Positions 15,001-24,527 of a stretch of DNA of 64,000 nucleotides are shown here, piece by piece. Each line of letters starts with the position of its first letter. Positions within the stretch are counted from its first letter, which is position 1. The position numbers and the translations under genes are program-made. Source of the stretch: Sparus aurata (Eukaryota > Chordata > Actinopteri > Spariformes > Sparidae); contig NC_044198.1 of NCBI RefSeq assembly GCF_900880675.1, positions 3,854,831 through 3,918,830 of the forward strand, given 5' to 3'. The notes beneath the pieces were generated by a model that worked only from the letters and a program-made list of their open reading frames with translations, did no database searches and was not told the DNA's origin.

Positions 15001-18000
15001 TGACAAAAAGAGTTGGGAGTAAACCCTGAAAATACATTCATATATCCAGAGTCACAGTGAGACCCCCTGACCTCCTTTCTGCTCCCTGCAGGATCGTCTG
15101 AAAGATCTGAACGGCCAAGCAGACAGTCTGATGGCCAGCAACGCATTTGACACATCACAGGTGAAGGACAAGCGTGATGCCGTCAATGGCCGCTTCACGA
15201 AGATCAAGAGCATGGCAGCCGGTCGCCGCGCTAAACTCAACGAGTCCCACCGTCTGCATCAATTCTTCAGGGACCTGGATGATGAAGAGTCTTGGATCAA
15301 GTAAGAGAGTTCAATCATCTGCAAAGGAATTGTGCTGGAGATGGGCTGAGATGATAACTTCCTTTCTTCTGTTGGGTTATGGTAAAACACACTTAACTTA
15401 AACCTCCACGTTTTCTGCCCTGACCCCACACAGAGAAAAGAAGCTGCTCGTAAGTTCGGAGGACTACGGACGTGATTTGACAGGAGTACAGAATTTGAGG
15501 AAGAAACACAAGAGGCTGGAGGCTGAGCTCGGAGCCCATGAGCCGGCCATTCAGGTAAGAGGTTCATTTATTGATCCACTGTGTACCTGTAAGAAAAAAA
15601 ATAATATACTGATATACCATTTTTCAAGCCTAGATGTCCGTATTAATCATATCATCAGTCAATCAAGCATCTGTTAGTTGCATATGATCTCTCCGATATA
15701 TACAGGAATCTAGTTTATCTTTGGTTACCATGTTGTGTGTGTGCTCTTAGTCGGTGCTGGATACTGGAAAGAAACTGTCTGATGACAACACCATCGGCCA
15801 GGAGGAGATCCAGCAGAGGCTTGCCCAGTTTGTTGACCACTGGAAGGAACTTAAAGACTTATCTGGAGCAAGGTAAGCCAGCTGAACTGTACACAGCTCG
15901 CCAGGCAGACACATAGACTGAAGTAGGTGTGTAAGAATGAGCAACGTGTGTTTGCTCCCAGGGGACAGAGGCTGGAGGAGTCGCTGGAGTACCAGCAGTT
16001 TGTGGCGAACGTGGAAGAGGAAGAAGCTTGGATTAATGAGAAGTTGAATCTAGTGGGGAGTGAGGACTATGGAGATACGCTGGCTGCTGTGCAGGTGCTT
16101 CTTTTTTCTAACAGCCCTCTGTTATAGAACAGTAAATTAAGTGTTTTAGTGAACTGATAGAAGTGATGAGGTTTACTGAGTGTCAAGGAAACACTTCTCC
16201 TCAACAGGGTTTGCTGAAAAAGCATGAAGCATTTGAGACTGACTTCACTGTGCACAGGGACAGAGTCAACGATGTGTGCGCTAATGGAGAGGAGCTCATC
16301 AAGAAGGTACTACTCTGCAGCATCAAGAGAACGTTTTAAAAACACAAGAATAATGGACCTGATTCTAATTTCCAATGTTTCTTCTGTGTTTCTAACAGAA
16401 TAACCATCATGTGGACAACATCAGTGCCAAGATGTCGGCTCTGCGAGGCAAAGTGTCTGAGCTGGAGAGGGCAGCAGCTCAGAGGAAGGCCAAGCTGGAT
16501 GAGAACTCTGCCTTCCTGCAGTTCAACTGGAAGGCGGATGTGGTGGAGTCCTGGATCTGTACGCACCCGTCTTCTTTTTCTATAGGAGCAGTCTCATTTC
16601 AAAATAAGAGACTTCTATTGATTTTCTAAATACTGGAGGGACTGTTTGTTTCTATAGCTAAAAAGCTTCAACTGAACCTGTGGCTGTGCTTTGTATTTAG
16701 GTGAGAAAGAGAACAGCCTGAAGACTGATGACTATGGCAGAGACCTCTCCTCTGTGCAGACTCTGCTAACCAAGCAGGTACTCCATCCTCTGAAACAGAG
16801 TTTCCTTAGTACTTGTTAAGTTTTCCCGTTTACAAAATCTTGTCTGTGTCTGTCTGCAGGAGACATTTGATGCTGGTCTCCAGGCCTTCCAGCAGGAGGG
16901 TATCACCAACATCACAGCTCTCAAGGACCAGCTGCTGGCTGCCCAGCACGTCCAATCAAAAGCCATAGAAGCTCGTCATGCTGCCTTGATGAAGCGCTGG
17001 AACCAGCTGCTGTCCAACTCAACTGCTCGCAAGAAGAAGCTTCTGGAGGCTCAGGAGCACTTCAGAAAGGTAAATATGCTGGTAGAGCATCCTGTGGGAA
17101 AGTGATTTTGCTTAAGATAGAGCTTAAGCATTTTAACAAACCTCAGGTAATATCAAGTACATTGGACTTGTTTTAAGGATCATATCTTCTCATCACCCAC
17201 TCCAGGTTGAGGACTTGTTCCTGACATTTGCCAAGAAAGCATCAGCCTTCAACAGCTGGTTTGAGAATGCAGAGGAGGATCTGACAGACCCAGTGAGGTG
17301 CAACTCTCTGGAGGAGATTCGGGCGCTGCGTGAGGCCCACGAGGCCTTCCGCTCCTCGCTGAGCTCGGCTCAGGCCGATTTCAACCAGCTGGCCGAGCTG
17401 GACCATCACATTAAGAGCTACCAGGTGGTGTCCAACCCCTACACCTGGTTCACCATGGAGGCCCTGGAGGAGACGTGGAGAAACCTGCAAAAGATCATCA
17501 AGGTCTCCACAGTTTCATCTCCAGCCAACATACCTGTACCTCAATGTGTTTTAGCCCAATACATATAACATTTACAGTTGGCGAGGAATTTTTGGTCAAT
17601 AAATGTCACTTTCTACAGTATTGGATATTTGTATCATGTATACTAATATATAAGGGGTCAGTTGAGATTTCAGTGCCTTTTCTAATTATACAGCAGGTCT
17701 AGGTACTACATAAATACTGTGAAAGTATCAGAACATTTATGCTCATTTAATTTGTAAATGAGCATAATACTGGACCCTCTGGGAGTTTGAGACATTTACT
17801 GTATATTTCCAGTAGTGGCAACTACTTTGCAGTGTATTTTACCCTGCTGCTGTCTTTCTGTCTGTAAATGTGTGTAGGAGCGAGAGCTGGAGCTGCAGAA
17901 GGAGCAAAGGAGGCAGGAGGAAAACGACAAGTTGCGGCAGGAGTTCGCACAGCACGCAAACGCTTTCCACCAGTGGCTGCAGGAGACCAGGTAGAGGACA

Positions 18001-20948
18001 TGTTCTTCTAGCTGAAAATTCACACATCTCGGCTGAAGGCTTAGATAGACTGTACTGTCTCTGTCTCTGTATCTATGTCACACATCAACATTTCAACCCA
18101 GCATGACTGTATGTTTTAGAGAGGATTTTTAATTATGGCTCAGCTGTGTGATAGTCACACATTACCTGTTGACTTGCTAGGTTATATCACAGGTGTGTGA
18201 AGGGGCTTTCTGCCTTGTTTGTCTTCCTGTAAAGCCACTTGATAAGCTCAGCATGCTCACTGGTGAAGTGTTCCTGTCTTGCACAAACGTCACATTCGAA
18301 CACTGTTCTTCATTTCAAGGGCAAGCTGGCAAACACATTCACCACTGACCACACTGGTGTTTTAGCATGTCATGTTTTCAGAGTTGTCTGCAATGATTGT
18401 TGTCGTTACCTCATGTTAACGTGTATTTGTTTTTCCCCCACTCTCTCTCTCTCTCCATCCCTCCCTTCTCTCTCCATCCCTCCTTTCTCTTGGCTGCTTC
18501 CTCGCTGGTGCTTGGGATTACTGTGCTGATCAGGACCTATCTTCTGGATGGGTTAATATCTCTTTTTTTTGTGTGTGCGCGCGTGTGTGTGTGTGTGTGA
18601 GTATGATGTGATGATGAAGGCAAGTCTTTGATGACAAAGGTGGGCGTTACAGGACCAGTCTTAAAACATGTGCCCCTTATTTCTCCTTGATGTAGATGAT
18701 GACTTTCTGACATGCCCTGTGTTGTAGCTCTGTTTTCTTGTCTGATGTTTAATCTCTGGTCCTTCCTCCTTCCCCATCCTCTCTTTGAATAGCATAGCCT
18801 ATCGACGGGTTATCTGTGTCTATCAGTACCAAGTTGCTGATGATCTTTCTGGAAGGTCAACCTCTTTCAAGCCTTGCTCTATTTTTTTTTGTTGCTTATT
18901 CTGACCCACATGGTGCCGTCAGGGCTGTGTGACCTCATGCACTTAAATCTAAAAACAACATGTTGGACTCCGGTGTGCTCAGTACGTTCCTGCTGTACTA
19001 ACATTCACCCAGTCCTCAGACTCAAAGCACCAGGCTGCAGTCAGCACTGCTTTAACCAGTGGACTGGCTAGTTGTCACCTTGTTACTGTGTGTACGTCAG
19101 GGATGGAAACTGCTCTTTATCGGCTTCCACTGTACATAAACACACACTCTGAACAGTACGATTGAAAATTTAAGAAAAATGTAGTATAATCTGGTCCCAC
19201 TGGGTCATTGTGGGTCATTTGTCAGCTTGTGTGCAGTGACATCAGGTTGCACTATTCATCCTCTGTAACAGAAAACTGACTTTCATATTCATGAAGTACT
19301 AATGCACTGGTGCAGTTTCCACTTCTGTGTGCAGTAGCCCTTGCCTTGCATGGTTTGGGTTACCAGTAGATTCCTGGCATGAATGCAGCTCCACTCTATG
19401 GCAGTAAAGACAGCAAATAGGTCCACCTTCAAATGTGAAGATATTTAGTCACAATAGTGACCTGCCTAATTTCACACCCGTATCCAGTTAATTTTCACCT
19501 TCAAACACTCCATTTAATTGTGGTTCAGAAAGGTTTGGTGGATACTGAATGTAGAGGATGCGAGTCTTCCTAACAATGTGTGTCAGAGTGAATGCAGTAG
19601 TTTGACCAGACTGTGCTGCTTCTTTTCTAATATTACTTTTTGTTGGTGTCAGGTCATGTATGGTGGAAGAGTCTGGTACCCTGGAGTCCCAGCTAGAAGC
19701 CACCAAGGTAAATATCACTCACTGTTGCAAATAACTACATGTTGAACAAGTAATCCAAAAGCAACTTTCCTGTTAGCTGAATTCTGAGCTGAGGTGTAGG
19801 CTGGACAACATGTGACAGGTTTTATTGATGTGTGTTTGTGTTTGTATGTGTGTGTGTGTGTGTGTGTTTGTGTGTGTAGCGTAAGCACCAGGAAATCCGG
19901 GCTATGCGGAGCCAGTTAAAGAAGATTGAAGACCTGGGTGCAGCTATGGAGGAAGCGCTAATCTTGGACAACAAGTATACAGAGCACAGCACAGTGGGCC
20001 TGGCCCAGCAGTGGGACCAACTAGACCAACTGGGAATGAGAATGCAGCACAACCTGGAGCAACAAATACAGGCCAGGTACACACCAACATGTCCATGGAA
20101 TTCAGCGACCCCTAAGGTTGCAAATTTAAGGCAGTGTTGATGCTGCATCGTGCTCATGTTCCTCCATCTTTCTCTCCCAGGAACACCACTGGAGTGACGG
20201 AGGAGGCTCTGAAGGAGTTCAGCATGATGTTCAAGTGAGTGTCTCTGACCTGACTCTATCATGACATATTACTGTGTCTGATCTGACAAGTCACATCCTC
20301 ATCTACACCTGTTTATTTGCAGGCATTTCGACAAGGAGAAGTCTGGCCGCCTGAACCATCAAGAGTTCAAGTCATGTCTACGCTCGCTGGGCTACGACCT
20401 GCCCATGGTGGAAGAAGGCGAACCAGATCCTGAGTTTGAGTCCATACTGGATACTGTTGATCCCAACAGGTCTGTCACATGTTTAATAAATGAGTTTTTT
20501 AGGGGTGTTAAGTGTCAGCAGTATGGCTGTGTGGTGTTTCGAATACTGTTGTGTTTGCTGTCTAACTATGAGGAATGTGTTGTTGCAGGGATGGCAACGT
20601 ATCGTTGCAGGAGTACATGGCATTCATGATCAGCCGCGAGACAGAGAACGTCAAATCCAGTGAGGAGATAGAGAGCGCCTTCCGAGCTCTGAGCACTGAG
20701 AACAAACCCTACGTCACTAAAGAAGAGCTCTACCAGGTCAGATGTGTTCACTGCTCACTCTGTGGATTGAGTCTGATTGTAGAATCTTCATGGAGGTCTA
20801 AATGTCGTCTTCTTCTTTTCAGAACCTTACCAAGGAGCAGGCAGACTACTGCCTCTCACACATGAAGCCCTACCTCGACAGCAAGGGCCGCGAGCTGCCA
20901 TCAGCTTTCGACTTTGTCGAATTCACCCGCTCACTCTTTGTCAACTGA
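1..20948 (+). CDS. sptan1: alpha-II spectrin (non-erythroid spectrin alpha chain), 5'-partial, 50 coding exons
   Basis: Alpha chain of the spectrin membrane skeleton. It pairs antiparallel with beta-spectrin and crosslinks actin beneath the plasma membrane. Exons, all with AG/GT borders and consistent phase: 1-74, 308-443, 601-702, 817-954, 1051-1161, 1285-1362, 1474-1629, 1752-1956, 3281-3462, 3566-3809, 3968-4090, 4185-4402, 4534-4626, 4790-4924, 5230-5378, 5630-5686, 6634-6832, 7311-7415, 7506-7538, 7633-7668, 8261-8308, 8983-9074, 10081-10225, 10342-10523, 10645-10744, 10842-11039, 11169-11315, 11405-11508, 11831-11993, 12356-12370, 13380-13511, 14546-14683, 14765-14869, 15092-15300, 15434-15554, 15751-15872, 15962-16094, 16208-16306, 16399-16558, 16701-16777, 16860-17069, 17206-17502, 17878-17990, 18534-18551, 19653-19707, 19880-20076, 20181-20234, 20323-20469, 20589-20736, 20823-20948. 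The sum is 6429 nt (2142 codons plus stop) with no break. Triple-helix spectrin repeats, an internal SH3 and C-terminal EF-hands are visible. The protein ends RSLFVN, as in vertebrate alpha-II. The family length is about 2477 aa, so roughly 335 N-terminal residues lie upstream of the window. Erythroid alpha-I is excluded by near-identity to alpha-II. Confidence 0.98.
2941..3110 (+). mobile_element. tRNA-derived SINE copy in sptan1 intron 8
   Basis: Within the 1.3-kb intron 1957-3280, this stretch has a tRNA-like head: an A-box-like tagtctagtggttaaga and a B-box-like ggtttggatcc. It continues into the 'ctttgctgcatgtcac…ctctctctccc' body shared by a common fish SINE. A diverged relative lies at 58015-58190. 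The rest of the intron shows only AT-rich unique sequence. No coding capacity. Confidence 0.6.
4790..5378 (+). other. sptan1: sptan1 SH3 domain (two exons)
   Basis: Exons 4790-4924 and 5230-5378 encode the SH3 domain inserted into a central spectrin repeat. The ALYDY motif is present, followed by the RT loop, the WW of the DWWKVEV strand, and GFVPAAYVKKLD closing the fold. The segment appears essentially identical to the mammalian alpha-II spectrin SH3. Known ligands of this domain in mammals include proline-rich partners of the cortical cytoskeleton. The linker after SH3 (ending 5378) leads straight into the optional exon at 5630. Confidence 0.95.
5630..5686 (+). other. sptan1: sptan1 57-nt in-frame cassette exon after SH3 (SH3i-type insert)
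   Basis: This 57-nt exon follows the SH3-coding exon, has acceptor gagcag and donor gtgagt, and encodes 19 residues (LVTKEACSVSVRMKQVEEL). Its length is a multiple of three with matching phase on both sides, so skipping keeps the frame (…NQ-YGTL…). It sits where mammals place a 20-residue alternatively spliced insert next to SH3 (the SH3i isoform, from memory). The fish insert is one codon shorter. Whether it is alternatively used here is inference. Confidence 0.85.
7506..8308 (+). other. sptan1: sptan1 protease-sensitive and calmodulin-binding loop, three short in-frame exons
   Basis: Three small exons of 33 nt (7506-7538), 36 nt (7633-7668) and 48 nt (8261-8308) encode QQELLGAAPGK, DEADSKTASPWK and NIRLAVQTTANFNTIK. 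Together they form the long insert within the repeat after SH3. In mammals the same insert carries the calpain site (in VYGMM), a caspase-3 site (DETD) and the calmodulin-binding helix (SPWK followed by a basic/hydrophobic stretch). Here VYGMM is absent, DETD reads DEAD, and the helix is partly conserved. Each exon is a multiple of three in phase 0, so each could be skipped without changing the frame. Confidence 0.85.
12356..12370 (+). other. sptan1: sptan1 15-nt microexon encoding LSKLL
   Basis: A 15-nt exon (ctg tcc aag ctg ctg) lies between a long T-rich acceptor (…tttatag) and a consensus donor gtaagt. It is phase 0 on both sides, between DPTNIQ (exon ending 11993) and SKHQKHQ (exon from 13380). 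The five-residue insert LSKLL at this position is known from a mammalian alpha-II spectrin isoform (from memory), which supports a real, optional microexon. It is far too short for ORF detection. Confidence 0.88.
18534..18551 (+). other. sptan1: sptan1 18-nt microexon encoding TYLLDG
   Basis: This 18-nt exon has acceptor gatcag and donor gttaat. It joins …HQWLQET-R to T-Y-L-L-D-G and then SCMVEESG in the exon from 19653. The protein alignment with vertebrate alpha-II spectrin requires it. The phase matches on both sides, so skipping would give …ETR-SCMVEESG in frame. A T-run and a GT-rich tract (about 18560-18600) lie just downstream of its weak donor. Confidence 0.9.
19841..19879 (+). repeat. 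(GT)n tract forming the acceptor tract of a sptan1 exon
   Basis: A run of GT dinucleotides interrupted by TTTG extends directly to the acceptor tag at 19877-19879 before the exon starting at 19880. It replaces a normal C/T-rich polypyrimidine tract. Confidence 0.85.
20181..20948 (+). other. sptan1: sptan1 C-terminal calmodulin-like EF-hand domain
   Basis: The last four exons (20181-20234, 20323-20469, 20589-20736, 20823-20948) encode the EF-hand region that closes spectrin heterodimers near the actin-binding end of beta-spectrin. The first loop reads DKEKSGRLNHQE, the second DPNRDGNVSLQE. The next pair is degenerate. The domain ends in EFTRSLFVN and a TGA at 20946-20948. Loop 1 has Glu where mammals have Asp at position 3. 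Confidence 0.95.
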
Positions 20949-21265
20949 TCCCTCGCCCACCAGTGACCAATCGGGATGCGTTTTCCCACACACACACTTC
21001 CACACGAACACATGGCTGAAACTGCATGATTGTGACACTAGGAATACTCACTAATAACAACTATCTGTACTATTTATCTCGCTCTACCCTTAACTCTTCG
21101 TGCTTCTCATGATAGCATAGTGAATCTGTCTGCATTTGAATGTGATTGTTTTAGCTGTTTTAGCTTGTGCTTCTGATGAATTTAACAACCTAATAGTAAG
21201 AATAATGTTGTAACAACACCTGAACAACTGCAGTGTGCTTTAATAAACGCTACTGGTTAGAACTG
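20949..21265 (+). terminator. sptan1: sptan1 3' UTR and polyadenylation signal
   Basis: About 300 nt follow the stop. An AATAAA hexamer at 21242-21247 is the first clear polyadenylation signal, so cleavage is expected near 21260-21275. The dync2i2 stop codon on the opposite strand lies only about 440 nt from the sptan1 stop, so the two genes are tail to tail. Confidence 0.75.
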
Positions 21266-21284
21266 GAAACCAATACTCTGTTGT

Positions 21285-21290
21285 TTTAAT
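21285..21290 (-). terminator. dync2i2: candidate dync2i2 polyadenylation signal (ATTAAA)
   Basis: TTTAAT on the plus strand reads ATTAAA on the minus strand, about 100 nt beyond the dync2i2 stop. It lies about 40 nt from the sptan1 signal on the other strand, so the two 3' ends nearly touch or overlap. No canonical minus-strand AATAAA is seen closer. Confidence 0.4.
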
Positions 21291-21389
21291 TCCATTTCCA
21301 CAATTTAATGACCGTCTTTGACATGTGAGCATTTAGAAAAAAAAAACTGAGATGTGAAGCAGACTTGAACTGTCCCAGGGTTGTGTGTC

Positions 21390-24070
21390 TCATCCCACCG
21401 CCTGATTGGCTATCTGCTCCAGCTGGCTGCTCTCTCTGGGCTTCTGTTCCATCAAATCTCCACTGAGCTGCCAAACACCAACTGTCCCATCTGTCTTCCC
21501 CACTGCTAAGAGGTTATGGTTCTGACAGTTGAAGGCCAAACAAGTTGCAGCCTGGCCCACACCTCCCGGCTCGATGATAGCTGCTGGCCTCAGAGACCTG
21601 CGGCCCAGGTCAAATATCTGCACCTCACCTAGAGAGAGACACACAGGGTGTCAGAGTCAAGAAGGATACCTCTGTCTGCATCATCACATACCAATGGTGC
21701 AATTACACAGCACAACATATTTTGTGTTGTACTAGAATAACACATCACACTTGTTAAAAAGATATGAATCAGGCCATGTTTTATAGTAAGTCAACGCTCT
21801 AACACCAAATTAAGTGTATTTATACCGTCCATACACAAAGTCCTCATGTTGTACCTTGTCCGGTGGCTGCAGCAAACACCAGCGGTCTGGTTGGTGACCA
21901 CTGCACCTGGAACACATAGGAGTCTGAAACCCTGAGAGAGAGCAGCGGGTTGGCCTGCAGGAGAGAGTGGATGTGGGCCAGACCATCAGTCCCTGCACTC
22001 ACAAACAGGTTCCTGCAGGCAACACAAGACATGTCAGGAAAAAGTCACTGTAGAGTCACCTGTAACATGTCTGCTGATCACTCCAGTAATGATCATGTGT
22101 GGGTGAGCAGAGCTGTGACCTGTGAAAAGGTGAGCAGTGTACAGAGTGGACGGGGCCGCTGCGAGGCCTAAATGAGAAGACGGCTGGGGCTCTCAGTGTC
22201 ACACTGTGGCCCTCGGTGGGTGCTGCAGCCAGTGTCTGGGTTGAGAAGGAACATCGGAGCCCACCAGGAAGGTGTCAGAGTCCCAGGGAGACAAGGCCAG
22301 GGAGGTGACGCCCACAGTGCTGCTACCTCGGGCCTATGGGCAACAGAAAGCGACACATGTTATTCACTCTATAATCGGCACTGTAACACGCACCAACAGT
22401 TCGAGAATCATTCAGTTTAAATGACAGAAATGGTATGTATTTGGTTAGTTTGTTGAGGTATATGTCATTCATATATGTGGTTATCAAACAATTCCATTTA
22501 TCAAAATAAATGCAGTCAGTCTTCACCTAATAAGCATTCACAATCCATGTGAATGTGACCTGTGTGTGTGTGAGCAGAATACCCTTCATTCACCTGAATG
22601 CTCTCTGTGTGAAGTAGCCATAGAAAACACATGCTGGTTAACCCAAGCTCAGACTGAAACCGTTTCCAAGGCTCTGGTGATCACTTCATGGTTAGAAAAA
22701 CGTATCAACCATTATCTTCTATCTGTTGTGGTCCTGCTCAACTCCTATTCTTATTGTCTTCTTATTATACTTTTATTACCCCACCGTCTATCTCTGGTTG
22801 TGGCAGATGGCCACCAACCACTGAGTCCAGTTCTGCCTGAGGTCTTCTCCTGTTCAGAGGCAGTCTATTCTCACCACTGTTGCCAGCTGTTTACTCATGG
22901 GAGACTCACGGGTCTCTGTAAATGAATTAAAGAGTGTTGTCTAGATCCGCTCAACTTGTTAAGTATGATGAGATGACTTTTGTTGTGAACTGGCGCTGTA
23001 GGAATAAAGATTGATTGTTTGATTTTTCTGAAACATAAATTATTTGAGTAGCTCTGTCTCAGTCTAGCGACTTCAGTCAGTCCACGGCCATGTTAGCAGC
23101 TCTGTGAGGTAATGTTTTCAGCTAAACAACATCCTCACAATGTCTTCAACATCAATCTCATTATGATTTACAATCAAGCAATTCATATTTTGGACAGGGA
23201 GCCAATAGTAACAACATTGTAGGCTGTTCTTAAATAAAACATGTGTTAAGTTTTGAAGGGAAGATGCCTTTAGTTGAATCCTCATTTGGACAAGCTGCTT
23301 TTTTTCTATTTCATTTTAAACTCAAACTGAAACACTTTTAAAGAGGGATCAGTCATGATGCCAAGGATGATCTGGTGCTTCTTCTTTCACAGGAATGGAC
23401 ATTTCAAATAAGCGTGGGCTGTAAATGCTCTATATTTAAAACTAACCAGTTGATGCTGTTTATCACGGTCATCATCTTAGTTCTGTGTGTTAGCATGCTA
23501 GCATTGTGATTAGCACTATAAACACTAAATATGGCTGAGGCTAATAGCTATGTCATTGGTAAACAGGTGTTTGCTACCAAAATACTGGACAATAGGGTTA
23601 AATATTGACCTGATGATGGCGCGAGACAATCCACCTGAGTGGACAGACAGAAGGACATTGCCTTGCTGCTATATTTTTTAATTTTAAAGTTTTGATCCTT
23701 TCAGTATCACTTTGATAAATTTCCTGCATTTACAGTCATATGCCATCAAAACACTTTTCATTTATATGCATGTAAAGTTAACAGTGAGTGATCCTGAATG
23801 GTCCCTGGACAATCATTCATCAAATGTAACAACAATAAACGGAGTCTCATCTTTTCATCTGTTCAAGGAATTTTTATTTTTATTTTTTGTGAGACTCACC
23901 TTGAAGCCAGTGCAGCTGCTGTGGGGAACCTGCTGTCGTACCAAAGCATAGGCATCAATCAGGACCAACCTGCCCTGGTCTGAGTCCAAGGTCCACAGCA
24001 GCACCCTTCCTCCTGAACTGGCACTGAGCACCCCAAATTCTCCTTTCTTCTGCAGGGGCACCCACGCAAC

Positions 24071-24105
<35 letters not shown>

Positions 24106-24482
24106 GTTGAAGTGTTGCAGATAAGTTCTTCATTCATATTCTCTTCTGCAGAGACTCCACAGTAACAAGATGTTTCATAATGACAGACAGCACCCTTATA
24201 CTTTCAGCTGAGCTCAACACAAGGTGTATATCCAGACACTAATGCTCAACACTGGCATCAAACAGGCCAAGTATGGTATCAAGTATCAGTAGTGGACCAT
24301 GCTGATTGGTTAATAGCAGCGTTTGAATAGAAAAAGCAAAACAGACTGTGCTGACTCACCTGATAAACCGGCTCTCTGTGGCTGTCTGCTGACATCCCAC
24401 TTTGAACCAGTATAGGGTCCTGAGTCCGACTGGTGTCCCACACCAAAACCTCTCCACTGTACAGACCCACTGCAGCCACAGC

Positions 24483-24527
<45 letters not shown>

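Larger units (their letters stand above)
5687..19652 (+). other. larger sptan1 introns without other genes
   Basis: The longer gaps between exons here are 5687-6633, 6833-7310, 7669-8260, 8309-8982, 9075-10080, 11509-11830, 12371-13379, 13512-14545, 17503-17877, 17991-18533 and 18552-19652. They contain ordinary intronic sequence with poly-T/poly-A runs (such as 12551-12578) and a GT-rich tract near 18560-18600. I see no additional reading frame with protein homology, no RNA gene and no clear transposon in them. Confidence 0.6.

Noticed and set aside
22120..22333. Explaining the dync2i2 frame change by a tiny intron
   Set aside because: Any GT-AG pair fitting the shift would leave an intron of about 30 nt, too short for vertebrate splicing, and would still lack the EGG turn residues.
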